A stretch of 64,000 nucleotides of DNA. It comes from Progne subis subis (lineage: Eukaryota > Chordata > Aves > Passeriformes > Hirundinidae). This document shows positions 59,801-62,539 of the stretch, in pieces; within the stretch, counting starts at the first letter, position 1, and the number at the start of each line of letters is the position of its first letter. The stretch covers positions 13,432,707 through 13,496,706 of the forward strand of contig JAKJHU010000005.1 in assembly GCA_022316685.1 (NCBI GenBank). Direction: 5' to 3'. The notes under the pieces are model-generated. The model saw nothing but the letters and a program-made list of their open reading frames with translations, was not told the DNA's origin and did no database searches. The position numbers were made by a program, and so were the translations under genes.

Positions 59801-62539
59801 ATCTCTGCCTTCCACTGTTTCCTCGTGGTGACAGCATGCAGTGATAGTCTGTAGAAGAGAGAGTGGTTTAATTTGAACTCTAAAGGGGAGAAATAGAGGC
59901 GAATCTTACTGTGGGAGGATGACCTATTTGGAAACATGGTGATGATTTAATATAATAATGATACAAGACATCGTTGTTGCTATAATAATAATAATAGTTA
60001 TAAAAATCTACCCACTTTCAATGCATGGCAACCAGTATTTTTTATTAGTTGGAGGCTATATCACTATCCACCACACCTCAGAAGAAGCTACCTTCTCAAA
60101 TACTTGGTTCCCTGTCTGTTCTGTTAGTGACTTTGTGTTCTTTTCCATGTTTGATCTTCCACAGAGGTCATGTTATCTTCCCAGTTGTTCATATGCAAAA
60201 TCAGGTTAAAAATACTATGTTGTAAAAAAGGAGACACAAATTCCATTTATGAAACTCCATTATCTATTTCCCAGCATCTGCTTCAGCTAAACATCAGCTT
60301 TGCAGATTGCTGGTCTCTAGTGAAATTAAAAATGTGGTTGAATCTGGATATCCTGGGAGAAAGTAGGGTAACTTCAATGCACTGTTTTCCTGGGCTAATG
60401 AATTTCATTTAAAGGATTATTTGTTTGGTTTTTTTGTTTTGTTTTTTTTTTTTCCCCTCAATCTCCTACCTCTTGAAATGTGAAGAAAATAGTGTTTGCT
60501 TCTGGGCAAATGCAGTAAAAAAAGAGGTTGTGTATGGGTCACAGCAGTACATAAAAGTGACACACATTTGTGAACTAACCTAAAGGTTTAATGTTCTCTA
60601 ATAAACATAATAAATTCTAAAATCTTGGAAGTAAATATTGGACTACAGAGAATAAATAGTCTGGACATTGCTTGTAGAAATATTCTGTAGGTGAATAAAA
60701 AAGGTATAATTCTTAGGAATGCTTAGAACCCACAGTTCTCACTACTTCTTTACTCCAAAACATTAGAAAGGAGATCGTGTTACCTGAACTTACTTAACCT
60801 CAAGTTACATAGCTGTCTGGAGTGTGTGTTTCATAAAGCATGACATCTGATTATAGTATCCCTTCTACAATATTTCAGGGAAGATAGAAAGAAAAATAAG
60901 TGCTTTGATATCACAATGAAAGTATTTTTCTGGCAAGTGAAGTGAGAGGGTCATTGCTGAGGAGGAAAAGACTGATTTTCTGCTCTGTGTTCTCAAGTAG
61001 ATGTTTACATAATAACTTTCTAGTTGAGAAGATGAACTAAATTACTTCATTAAGTGAAACCCCAGTTACTGCAAACAACCAAAAAAAATGGTTGATATAG
61101 GTCCACCTTGCTCTATTTCCAATTTCCTGATTTTTTTAATTTGACATTTAAACCTCATTTCCTTCTGAAAGACCTTTTCATGTCATGTTACTAGCTGTAA
61201 GAAAAGTTCCTCTAGTTTGACCTTAAATATGTTTAGACACAGTGTAGCGACACTGTATTTCCCTTTGCATGCCACAGTTTACTTCAATAGCAAAATTATG
61301 GAGCAGTTTATCTCTCCTCATCCTCAAGCTGCCACATTCTTCTACATAAACCTCCACATTTCTGATTGTCCTGTTGGTTCCATTCTTCATCTGAATCAGA
61401 AATGAACCTAGTATTCTAGATGCAATATAGCACTCTTTGATGTAGTTACATTAGTATTTCTTTGTCACAGTTGGGTTGTCTTGGCTTTGTTATTGTCCAT
61501 ACTGATTTTTCCATCTGATATTCTGACGATTTATTACAAACATAGACAAAAGTCAAGCAGAGTTTCTTTTCATTGCACTGATCCAACAGCAACAGTCAAT
61601 TACTTGTGTGTTTTGTCTTAACTTGAATCTGGAGATCAAAACTAAGGTGAAATATTAATTCTAGAAGAAACATTTTTGTCAGTGTAGAACAAACCATTGA
61701 AACCAAGAAACTGTCAGGAAAAATAATACTGATCACATATAATAAGTGCTAAGACAGTGTGAGTGCATTTTCTTTAGGTGTCTGGAATTTTCATTTTCCA
61801 TTCCCAATGAAAACACTATAGAACTGGAAACTTGAAGGAGGAAAAATCTACACGTGTGCTGCTGCCAATCTCCATATCAACCGTGCCACTTTGGCACTAT
61901 CTCACCTGGGGAGCAGCATGTGGTCCTTCCACCAAACCCTTGCAGTACATGAGAATGTATTTCCTTGTCACACTTCTCTTACTAACTTCTGCTTTACATT
62001 CTCTGTGATAATGGGAAAGGGCTGAGAATAATTCCACCATTTATTGGTGATGTTGATTAAATGTGTGTGAAAGATGCTCAGCTGAGCATGCAGAGCTCTG
62101 GCAGTTTGTCCCAGTTAATGGTTTGGTGTTCGTACTCCCTGGGAGAGCTGTGCATGCTGCCAGGTTCTCCTGGCCTTGTTGATAACATTGCATCACCACT
62201 TGCATAGATACACCCTCTTAATCGGTATTACTGGATGTTTTTCTTCTGTTTGCAAGCTTTTTTTCATTTTTTTAAATAAGTGGAAGATAAATACATTTGC
62301 ATGAATGCATGTTTTGCAATTTCTCTTAAGAACTAATATCTTCACCTGCAGGACCTCCAGAGAGACATAGAGAAACACAGCACTGGTGTGGCATCTGTTC
62401 TCAATCTGTGTGAAGTACTTCTTCATGACTGTGATGCTTGTGCCACAGAAGCAGAGTGTGACTCTATCCAGCAGGCTACACGCAATCTGGACAGAAGGTG
62501 GAGAAATATTTGTGCAATGTCAATGGAAAGGCGACTTAA
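2201..62539 (+). CDS. SYNE1: SYNE1 (nesprin-1), partial: 36 internal coding exons of the spectrin-repeat rod
   Basis: Seen: 36 exons with consistent phase splice into 1,921 uninterrupted codons. The product is highly charged and helical, with Trp landmarks about every 50-60 residues (for example [35 protein letters not shown] in helix A and [29 protein letters not shown] in helix C), which is the spectrin-repeat pattern. Known: nesprin-1 is a roughly 8,800-residue outer nuclear membrane protein with N-terminal calponin-homology domains that bind actin, a long spectrin-repeat rod, and a C-terminal KASH anchor that meets SUN proteins in the perinuclear space (LINC complex). It positions nuclei in muscle and neurons. 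Inference: the window covers the C-terminal quarter of the rod. Neither the CH domains nor KASH are present. Identification rests on remembered mammalian sequence; SYNE2 is less likely because the residue-level match to SYNE1 runs through every exon. Confidence 0.96.
2375..4174. other. SYNE1 intron 1
   Basis: 1,800 bases, AT-rich. No recognisable repeat or coding segment apart from short homopolymers (T run near 3285). An open frame at 2520-2756 has no splice context or family resemblance. Confidence 0.75.
4175..4366 (+). CDS. SYNE1: SYNE1 window exon 2
   Basis: Acceptor gctgctgcag, donor cgg|gtgagt; 64 codons, phase 0 to 0 (window residues 59-122). Encodes [20 protein letters not shown] and continues through helices B and C of the repeat begun in exon 1, ending DKQINIR. 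Very close to remembered mammalian nesprin-1. Confidence 0.97.
4367..9252. other. SYNE1 intron 2 (4.9 kb)
   Basis: Contains an LTR-like insertion (about 6125-6800), described separately, and a pyrimidine tract near 5048-5076. The remainder, including 6800-9250, is AT-rich with no recognised exon or repeat. Confidence 0.7.
6125..6800 (-). mobile_element. Degraded retroviral LTR (ERVK-like), probably solo
   Basis: Begins near tggtttgaaaagacaggtgt and gtctgctaaggagaggcagg, and includes aataacagtcctttactagt and a GC-rich centre, unlike the surrounding intron. I remember this start from avian ERVK-type LTRs in reverse orientation. No gag, pol or env frame follows. The 3' boundary and target-site duplication were not resolved. 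Confidence 0.55.
9253..9384 (+). CDS. SYNE1: SYNE1 window exon 3
   Basis: Acceptor ttcttaaagcag, donor aaa|gttggt (a weak GT site); 44 codons, phase 0 (residues 123-166). Contains [11 protein letters not shown], the helix-A Trp of the next repeat, then a glutamine-rich stretch [12 protein letters not shown]. The acceptor is a tandem AAGCAG, so an extra Gln could be included at the junction. Confidence 0.93.
9385..10037. other. SYNE1 intron 3
   Basis: 653 bases. It holds an imperfect duplication around 9527-9585 in which ttccctgtgtta occurs twice about 31 bases apart. Nothing else recognised. Confidence 0.7.
10038..10144 (+). CDS. SYNE1: SYNE1 window exon 4
   Basis: Acceptor gtgctag, donor ataag|gtatgc; 107 bases, phase 0 in and 2 out, so the last codon (ag|t, Ser) is completed by exon 5. 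Encodes [20 protein letters not shown], helix B of the repeat. Window residues 167-202. Confidence 0.95.
10145..11161. other. SYNE1 intron 4
   Basis: 1,017 bases. An A run at 10672-10687 followed by a short GAA repeat to 10699 resembles a retroposed tail, but no source element is recognisable upstream. No exon seen. Confidence 0.7.
11162..11312 (+). CDS. SYNE1: SYNE1 window exon 5
   Basis: Acceptor cttctgattcag, donor ctg|gtacct; 151 bases, phase 2 in, 0 out. Encodes [11 protein letters not shown] then [20 protein letters not shown], with the conserved helix-C Trp. Residues 202-252. Reading through the donor stays open for about 20 codons before a stop at 11373-11375, but the splice is well supported. 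Confidence 0.95.
11313..12113. other. SYNE1 intron 5
   Basis: 801 bases of AT-rich sequence with no recognised repeat. It ends in the tandem acceptor of exon 6. Confidence 0.7.
12114..12248 (+). CDS. SYNE1: SYNE1 window exon 6
   Basis: Polypyrimidine tract gcttctctct followed by cagcag, a NAGNAG tandem acceptor: starting at 12114 adds a Gln relative to 12117. Donor gag|gtaatt. 45 codons (residues 253-297), encoding [18 protein letters not shown] and ending QAFEDVSSE. Matches the low-helicity linker known in nesprin-1 at this point. Confidence 0.94.
12335..12490 (+). CDS. SYNE1: SYNE1 window exon 7
   Basis: Acceptor tctttgcccag, donor gag|gtaagg; 52 codons, phase 0 (residues 298-349). Encodes [20 protein letters not shown] and [12 protein letters not shown]: helix A of a repeat. 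The preceding intron is only 86 bases, the shortest in the window. Confidence 0.96.
12870..13092 (+). mobile_element. CR1 LINE 3' end fragment, sense orientation
   Basis: Reads like the CR1 3' region: acaaggaagaaatttttca, ggtggtatatgtcccatcc, atgtagttgaagatgtccat and gaactagatggcttttaac. Truncated, with no coding part. The rest of intron 7 (12491-13306) is plain, with a short TG repeat at 13178-13191. Confidence 0.85.
13307..13516 (+). CDS. SYNE1: SYNE1 window exon 8
   Basis: Acceptor acaaaattag, donor aag|gtatga; 70 codons, phase 0 (residues 350-419). Encodes [12 protein letters not shown], then [20 protein letters not shown], covering helices B and C. Confidence 0.96.
13517..14778. other. 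SYNE1 intron 8
   Basis: 1,262 bases, strongly AT-rich. Contains the palindrome at 13881-13914. No exon or mobile element recognised. Confidence 0.75.
13881..13914. repeat. Perfect 34-bp palindrome of ATT/AAT triplets
   Basis: A 17-base arm ctattattattattatt is followed immediately by its exact reverse complement with no loop. Formed by an ATT microsatellite abutting an AAT microsatellite. Confidence 0.97.
14779..14880 (+). CDS. SYNE1: SYNE1 window exon 9
   Basis: Acceptor tctcctgtag, donor cag|gtacga; 34 codons, phase 0 (residues 420-453). Encodes [20 protein letters not shown]. The C-terminal part ([13 protein letters not shown]) looks less conserved than its neighbours. Confidence 0.95.
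14881..16614. other. SYNE1 intron 9
   Basis: 1,734 bases. Mostly plain AT-rich sequence. It carries an antisense open frame at 15994-16191, listed separately, and an A run near 16249-16262. Confidence 0.7.
15994..16191 (-). other. Unidentified antisense ORF, possible exon or retrocopy fragment
   Basis: Open frame of 65 codons on the minus strand starting [20 protein letters not shown] and ending in a stop at 15994. The composition (five Trp, balanced charges) looks more protein-like than other intronic frames. Minus-strand splice-like sites lie just upstream of the ATG (atcacag then cagaaccc) and inside it (acacag then gttggt). I do not recognise the family. It could equally be chance. Confidence 0.25.
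16615..16734 (+). CDS. SYNE1: SYNE1 window exon 10
   Basis: Acceptor ttttcatatacag, donor cag|gtatgg; 40 codons, phase 0 (residues 454-493). Encodes [20 protein letters not shown] and [11 protein letters not shown]. The upstream frame is open by chance back to 16519, which is not coding. Confidence 0.96.
16735..18196. other. SYNE1 intron 10
   Basis: 1,462 bases. Nothing recognised. A G/T-rich then pyrimidine-rich patch at 17450-17620 produces open frames on both strands, which are compositional. Confidence 0.7.
18197..18397 (+). CDS. SYNE1: SYNE1 window exon 11
   Basis: Acceptor tttgccccccag, donor aag|gtaaga; 67 codons, phase 0 (residues 494-560). Encodes [20 protein letters not shown] and [20 protein letters not shown]. 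One of the best-conserved exons by comparison with remembered mammalian sequence. Confidence 0.97.
18446..19021 (-). mobile_element. Solo LTR of an avian ERVL-type endogenous retrovirus
   Basis: The plus strand runs from tgtcatggtttagcccc to gccgaaaccaggaca, the reverse complement of an avian ERVL LTR that I remember as starting TGTCCTGGTTTCGGCTGGGA. 576 bases with TG...CA ends. Flanked by cttgt (18441-18445) and cttat (19022-19026), a 5-bp target duplication with one mismatch. Internal landmarks ttgacttggggtaaacacta and aatagcactaataataa fit. No internal retroviral genes remain, so it is a solo LTR left by recombination. Confidence 0.9.
19614..19787 (+). CDS. SYNE1: SYNE1 window exon 12
   Basis: Acceptor gaatttttcag, donor gag|gtgaga; 58 codons, phase 0 (residues 561-618). 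Encodes [20 protein letters not shown] and [13 protein letters not shown] at the end of a spectrin repeat. Confidence 0.97.
20172..20213. repeat. 42-base poly-A run in intron 12
   Basis: Uninterrupted A from 20172 to 20213, 58 bases before exon 13. No clear retroposon precedes it. The rest of intron 12 (19788-20271) is unremarkable. Confidence 0.95.
20272..20403 (+). CDS. SYNE1: SYNE1 window exon 13
   Basis: Acceptor tttgtgcttgtag, donor cag|gttggt; 44 codons, phase 0 (residues 619-662). Encodes [20 protein letters not shown] and [20 protein letters not shown] 42-base A run ends 58 bases upstream of the exon, and the polypyrimidine tract is short. Confidence 0.95.
20445..21665 (-). mobile_element. 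Long, old CR1 LINE copy (3' part including reverse transcriptase remnants), antisense
   Basis: The left end reads as the 3' end in reverse (agggacctctgacagtcgg, gtccagcctcccacctgaag). Further right come RT-region phrases (aaggccatgctgaggtcag, ctccatgatctttccagaga, tgatcagcctgtggttcct). The minus-strand frame includes [20 protein letters not shown], like the CR1 reverse transcriptase region. Many substitutions and stops show it is inactive. Confidence 0.85.
21666..23088. other. SYNE1 intron 13, right part
   Basis: About 1.4 kb of AT-rich sequence after the CR1 copy. T runs near 21783 and 22119. No exon or repeat recognised. Confidence 0.7.
23089..23285 (+). CDS. SYNE1: SYNE1 window exon 14
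   Basis: Acceptor tctgtcattacag, donor acaag|gtaatg; 197 bases, phase 0 in, 2 out (Arg codon ag|g). Encodes [35 protein letters not shown] (helix-C Trp) and [13 protein letters not shown]. Residues 663-728. Confidence 0.97.
23286..24210. other. SYNE1 intron 14
   Basis: 925 bases, no recognisable repeat. The open frame that begins at 24137 simply runs into exon 15. Confidence 0.7.
24211..24343 (+). CDS. SYNE1: SYNE1 window exon 15
   Basis: Acceptor acatctttccag, donor ttg|gtaagt; 133 bases, phase 2 in, 0 out. Encodes [20 protein letters not shown] and [16 protein letters not shown]: helix A of a new repeat. Residues 728-772. Confidence 0.97.
24344..24724. other. SYNE1 intron 15
   Basis: 381 bases of AT-rich sequence; nothing recognised. 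Confidence 0.75.
24725..24907 (+). CDS. SYNE1: SYNE1 window exon 16
   Basis: Acceptor ctgcttacag, donor cag|gtaaga; 61 codons, phase 0 (residues 773-833). Encodes [20 protein letters not shown] and [20 protein letters not shown] with the helix-C Trp. Confidence 0.97.
25505..26035 (-). mobile_element. LTR-like GC-rich insertion in intron 16
   Basis: Abrupt change from AT-rich intron to GC-rich sequence containing cacggctttattctggggtt, attttccttcccagggtccc and aggggaacagggtggtacag, a pattern typical of avian retroviral LTRs read in reverse. An open frame through it is compositional. Precise ends and target duplication not found. Alternative: another GC-rich repeat or CpG-rich element. Confidence 0.5.
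26270..26419 (+). CDS. SYNE1: SYNE1 window exon 17
   Basis: Acceptor tatctcaacag, donor aag|gtactg; 50 codons, phase 0 (residues 834-883). Encodes [20 protein letters not shown] (helix-A Trp) and [11 protein letters not shown]. Confidence 0.97.
26715..27800 (-). mobile_element. CR1 LINE fragment with reverse transcriptase remnants, antisense
   Basis: Classic reverse-complement CR1 text: gcagtactccagacagggtc, cagaatcacctccctccaac, tatgtccagctttttatcta, tgtgtcaaagggcttacag and tcttggatcacatccttgg. The minus-strand frame at 26699-26974 contains [12 protein letters not shown] and [20 protein letters not shown], the conserved CR1 ORF2 region. Broken into several frames. Confidence 0.93.
27940..28116 (+). 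CDS. SYNE1: SYNE1 window exon 18
   Basis: Acceptor ttttttcctag, donor aag|gtaaag; 59 codons, phase 0 (residues 884-942). Encodes [20 protein letters not shown] and [16 protein letters not shown]. It begins about 150 bases after a large CR1 fragment ends, yet is intact. Confidence 0.97.
28155..28530 (-). mobile_element. CR1 LINE 3' end fragment (older subfamily), antisense
   Basis: Starts taatggttggaagcctctgc then caggtcatctaggtcaattt, the reverse complement of the CR1 3' end, and continues with ccaaggagagattccacaaa and catgcttaaccagtctggtg. Only the 3' portion remains. It fills most of intron 18. Confidence 0.8.
28714..28869 (+). CDS. SYNE1: SYNE1 window exon 19
   Basis: Acceptor tttttctttgcag, donor cag|gtaatg; 52 codons, phase 0 (residues 943-994). 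Encodes [20 protein letters not shown] and [15 protein letters not shown]. Confidence 0.97.
28870..31682. other. SYNE1 intron 19 (2.8 kb)
   Basis: No recognised exon or mobile element. Low-complexity T/G-rich segments at 29330-29390 and 31625-31680. The latter ends in the T homopolymer that forms the exon 20 acceptor. Confidence 0.7.
31683..31838 (+). CDS. SYNE1: SYNE1 window exon 20
   Basis: The acceptor is an uninterrupted run of 26 T followed directly by ag at 31681-31682. Donor atg|gtaaat. 52 codons, phase 0 (residues 995-1046). Encodes [20 protein letters not shown] and [10 protein letters not shown] (helix-C Trp). Confidence 0.95.
31839..32599. other. SYNE1 intron 20
   Basis: 761 bases. 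Contains the 33-bp tandem duplication at 32012-32077. Nothing else recognised. Confidence 0.75.
32012..32077. repeat. Perfect tandem duplication, 2 x 33 bp
   Basis: Two identical adjacent copies beginning aaaatgggtataatatttct and ending caacaatg (32012-32044 and 32045-32077), with no mismatch. Confidence 0.97.
32600..32770 (+). CDS. SYNE1: SYNE1 window exon 21
   Basis: Acceptor ccttctcccag, donor cag|gtgaaa; 57 codons, phase 0 (residues 1047-1103). Encodes [20 protein letters not shown] and [20 protein letters not shown]. Confidence 0.97.
33078..33099. repeat. Poly-A run (22 bases)
   Basis: Uninterrupted A in intron 21, with no recognisable retroposon attached. A second A run (about 33658-33673) lies just left of the CR1 fragment at 33685. 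Confidence 0.9.
33685..34150 (-). mobile_element. CR1 LINE 3' end fragment, antisense
   Basis: Begins cagagaatcatacagcagg then gttggaaggaccacagtgag, the reverse complement of a CR1 3' end, followed by caacctctctggacagcctg, aggaagttcttcctcacgct, gaggtcccctctcagttgtc and ctgaacaggcccagctccct. Fairly young by its match to remembered consensus. Truncated on its 5' side. Confidence 0.93.
34591..34724 (+). CDS. SYNE1: SYNE1 window exon 22
   Basis: Acceptor attctactttag, donor atgag|gtagaa; 134 bases, phase 0 in, 2 out. Encodes [20 protein letters not shown] and [20 protein letters not shown]. The split Arg codon (ag|g) precedes the helix-C Trp of exon 23. Residues 1104-1148. Confidence 0.96.
34725..36130. 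other. SYNE1 intron 22
   Basis: 1,406 bases; no recognised repeat or exon. The frame open from 36042 is a chance extension into exon 23. Confidence 0.7.
36131..36335 (+). CDS. SYNE1: SYNE1 window exon 23
   Basis: Acceptor ttttcttctgcag, donor aat|gtatgt; 205 bases, phase 2 in, 0 out. Encodes [32 protein letters not shown] and [18 protein letters not shown] content is visibly higher than in neighbouring exons. Residues 1148-1216. Confidence 0.97.
36336..37523. other. SYNE1 intron 23
   Basis: 1,188 bases; nothing recognised. The exon 23 frame stays open to 36543 beyond the donor, apparently by chance. Confidence 0.7.
37524..37706 (+). CDS. SYNE1: SYNE1 window exon 24
   Basis: Acceptor gtgttgccacag, donor cag|gtacgc; 61 codons, phase 0 (residues 1217-1277). 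Encodes [20 protein letters not shown] with a run of alanines, then [15 protein letters not shown]. Confidence 0.97.
37707..38671. other. SYNE1 intron 24
   Basis: 965 bases; no repeat or extra exon recognised. Confidence 0.7.
38672..38818 (+). CDS. SYNE1: SYNE1 window exon 25
   Basis: Acceptor ttttgtattcaag (AAG type), donor aag|gtgact; 49 codons, phase 0 (residues 1278-1326). Encodes [20 protein letters not shown] (helix-A Trp) and [20 protein letters not shown]. Confidence 0.96.
38819..39845. other. SYNE1 intron 25
   Basis: 1,027 bases; no repeat or extra exon recognised. Confidence 0.7.
39846..40000 (+). CDS. SYNE1: SYNE1 window exon 26
   Basis: Acceptor gcctgttgcag, donor ttcag|gtgggg; 155 bases, phase 0 in, 2 out (Ser codon ag|t). 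Encodes [20 protein letters not shown] and [15 protein letters not shown], near-identical to remembered mammalian sequence. Residues 1327-1378. Confidence 0.97.
40001..40303. other. SYNE1 intron 26
   Basis: 303 bases, a plain short intron between the gtgggg donor and tttctttcag acceptor. Confidence 0.85.
40304..40451 (+). CDS. SYNE1: SYNE1 window exon 27 (GC donor)
   Basis: Acceptor tttctttctttcag, 148 bases, phase 2 in, 0 out. Encodes [20 protein letters not shown] and [13 protein letters not shown]. The exon ends cacgag|gcaagt, a GC 5' splice site with otherwise ideal consensus. No GT site nearby keeps the frame to exon 28. Residues 1378-1427. Confidence 0.95.
40452..44137. other. SYNE1 intron 27 (3.7 kb, GC-AG)
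   Basis: Starts gcaagtaat and ends gtacaacag, a GC-AG intron. Interior is AT-rich without recognised mobile elements or additional exons. Confidence 0.8.
44138..44232 (+). CDS. SYNE1: SYNE1 window exon 28
   Basis: Acceptor tcctgtacaacag, donor gacag|gtagac; 95 bases, phase 0 in, 2 out. Encodes [20 protein letters not shown] and [10 protein letters not shown]. Shortest constitutive exon here, with a 3.7-kb intron upstream. Residues 1428-1459. Confidence 0.96.
44233..45171. other. SYNE1 intron 28
   Basis: 939 bases; nothing recognised. Open frames near 44437 and 45026 have no exon support. Confidence 0.7.
45172..45406 (+). CDS. SYNE1: SYNE1 window exon 29
   Basis: Acceptor tatttgtaatag, donor cag|gtaagt; 235 bases, the longest exon in the window, phase 2 in, 0 out. 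Encodes [20 protein letters not shown] (helix-C Trp), then [20 protein letters not shown] of the next helix A. Residues 1459-1537. Confidence 0.97.
45407..46107. other. SYNE1 intron 29
   Basis: 701 bases; nothing recognised. Confidence 0.75.
46108..46302 (+). CDS. SYNE1: SYNE1 window exon 30
   Basis: Acceptor aatattttcag, donor aaa|gtaagt; 65 codons, phase 0 (residues 1538-1602). Encodes [20 protein letters not shown] and [20 protein letters not shown]. Confidence 0.97.
46630..47345 (+). mobile_element. Partial avian ERVL-type LTR in intron 30
   Basis: Matches remembered avian ERVL LTR text: gagaagctgcagagatgact, gagaagctgccagaagcttc, ctgctggccaaggctgagcc, then repeated units of the form cctgcagcccgtggaggac and a closing gagggaccccatgctggagc. 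Both ends are truncated: no TG start, polyadenylation region or direct repeat was seen. Long minus-strand frames through it are compositional. Confidence 0.65.
47779..47938. repeat. T/G-rich low-complexity tract with a 10-G run
   Basis: About 160 bases made almost wholly of T and G, with gggg blocks, a run of 10 G near 47845-47854 and a TTTTG repeat around 47890-47910. It yields fake Lys/Pro-rich and Phe-rich frames on either strand. Confidence 0.95.
48279..48404 (+). CDS. SYNE1: SYNE1 window exon 31
   Basis: Acceptor attctgctttcag, donor aag|gtaaag; 42 codons, phase 0 (residues 1603-1644). Encodes [20 protein letters not shown] and [16 protein letters not shown]. Confidence 0.97.
48405..49166. 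other. SYNE1 intron 31
   Basis: 762 bases; no repeat recognised. A short exon-like segment at 49022-49078 is discussed under rejected observations. Confidence 0.7.
49167..49322 (+). CDS. SYNE1: SYNE1 window exon 32 (GC donor)
   Basis: Acceptor ttcttcttttaag, 52 codons, phase 0 (residues 1645-1696). Encodes [20 protein letters not shown] and [14 protein letters not shown]. The donor is caccag|gcaagt, a second GC 5' splice site with strong flanking consensus. Read-through would add about 22 unrelated residues before a stop at 49386-49388. Confidence 0.95.
49323..51311. other. SYNE1 intron 32 (2.0 kb, GC-AG)
   Basis: Starts gcaagtaca and ends tgctttaag. Contains an imperfect 30-base duplication near 49458-49507 (gtcagggga occurs twice) and the CT/poly-T tract at 50817-50888. 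Confidence 0.8.
50817..50888. repeat. (TC)n microsatellite fused to a 44-base poly-T run
   Basis: TC dinucleotides from about 50817 to 50845 followed by uninterrupted T to 50888. On the minus strand this is poly-A followed by (GA)n. Confidence 0.95.
51312..51470 (+). CDS. SYNE1: SYNE1 window exon 33
   Basis: Acceptor aaatgctttaag (AAG type), donor aag|gtatag; 53 codons, phase 0 (residues 1697-1749). Encodes [20 protein letters not shown] and [19 protein letters not shown], almost unchanged from remembered mammalian nesprin-1. Confidence 0.97.
51471..51938. other. SYNE1 intron 33
   Basis: 468 bases; nothing recognised. Confidence 0.75.
51939..52105 (+). CDS. SYNE1: SYNE1 window exon 34
   Basis: Acceptor ctttactgtctag, donor gccag|gtaaga; 167 bases, phase 0 in, 2 out (Arg codon ag|g). 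Encodes [20 protein letters not shown] and [14 protein letters not shown]. In the giant isoform it joins exon 35 across a 6.4-kb intron. Residues 1750-1805. Confidence 0.97.
53890..54208 (+). promoter_or_regulatory. SYNE1: Candidate internal promoter and 5' UTR of the short nesprin-1-alpha transcript
   Basis: Seen upstream of the ATG at 54209: five CANNTG E-box cores (53900 CAACTG, 53991 CACATG, 54030 CACTTG, 54043 CAAGTG, 54075 CATTTG), an M-CAT motif CATTCCT at 53969-53975, and a TATA-like/imperfect CArG stretch CATAAAAAG at 54143-54151, about 60 bases before the ATG. Known: nesprin-1-alpha is a muscle-enriched isoform from an internal promoter. E-boxes bind MyoD-family factors, M-CAT binds TEAD and CArG boxes bind SRF. 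Inference: this is that promoter. Start site and activity are not shown by sequence alone. Confidence 0.6.
54209..54300 (+). CDS. SYNE1: Alternative first coding exon of nesprin-1-alpha (short muscle isoform)
   Basis: Seen: an ATG opens a 30-codon stretch starting [15 protein letters not shown] and ending LPDCNCDIT, plus 2 bases (ag) that form Arg with the first base of exon 35. This is exactly the phase at which exon 34 also joins exon 35 (AAR|VKK). Known: the muscle isoform nesprin-1-alpha-2 starts with a unique segment of about 31 residues that I remember as very similar to this, spliced to VKKLKET. It lacks the CH domains and most of the rod, and sits at myonuclei, where it helps recruit centrosomal proteins. 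Odd: the boundary is acaag|gcaggc, so a GC donor is implied and its consensus is weak. The ATG at 54209 has T at -3, while Met12 (54242) has the better A(-3)/G(+4) context. Confidence 0.82.
57838..58030 (+). mobile_element. CR1 LINE 3' end fragment, sense orientation
   Basis: Contains ggcacaggttgcctagagag, gatctagttgaagatgtccc, tgctcattgcagagcaggtg and gactagatgagttttaaaga, the canonical CR1 3' tail. Truncated, about 190 bases. Confidence 0.92.
58507..58669 (+). CDS. SYNE1: SYNE1 window exon 35 (shared by giant and alpha isoforms)
   Basis: Acceptor ttctttttctttacag, donor cag|gtaaaa; 163 bases, phase 2 in, 0 out. Encodes [40 protein letters not shown] and [11 protein letters not shown]. Helix A of a spectrin repeat, and the second coding exon of nesprin-1-alpha. 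Residues 1805-1859. Confidence 0.97.
58670..62351. other. SYNE1 intron 35 (3.7 kb)
   Basis: No recognised mobile element. Holds a 130-codon open frame at 59320-59712, discussed under findings, and a small ATA repeat near 59985. Confidence 0.7.
62352..62539 (+). CDS. SYNE1: SYNE1 window exon 36 (last in window)
   Basis: Acceptor cttcacctgcag, donor cttaa|gtaagt; 188 bases, phase 0 in, 2 out (Lys codon aa|). Encodes [40 protein letters not shown] and [16 protein letters not shown]. The rest of the repeat, the adaptive domain and KASH lie beyond 64000. Residues 1860-1922. Confidence 0.97.
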
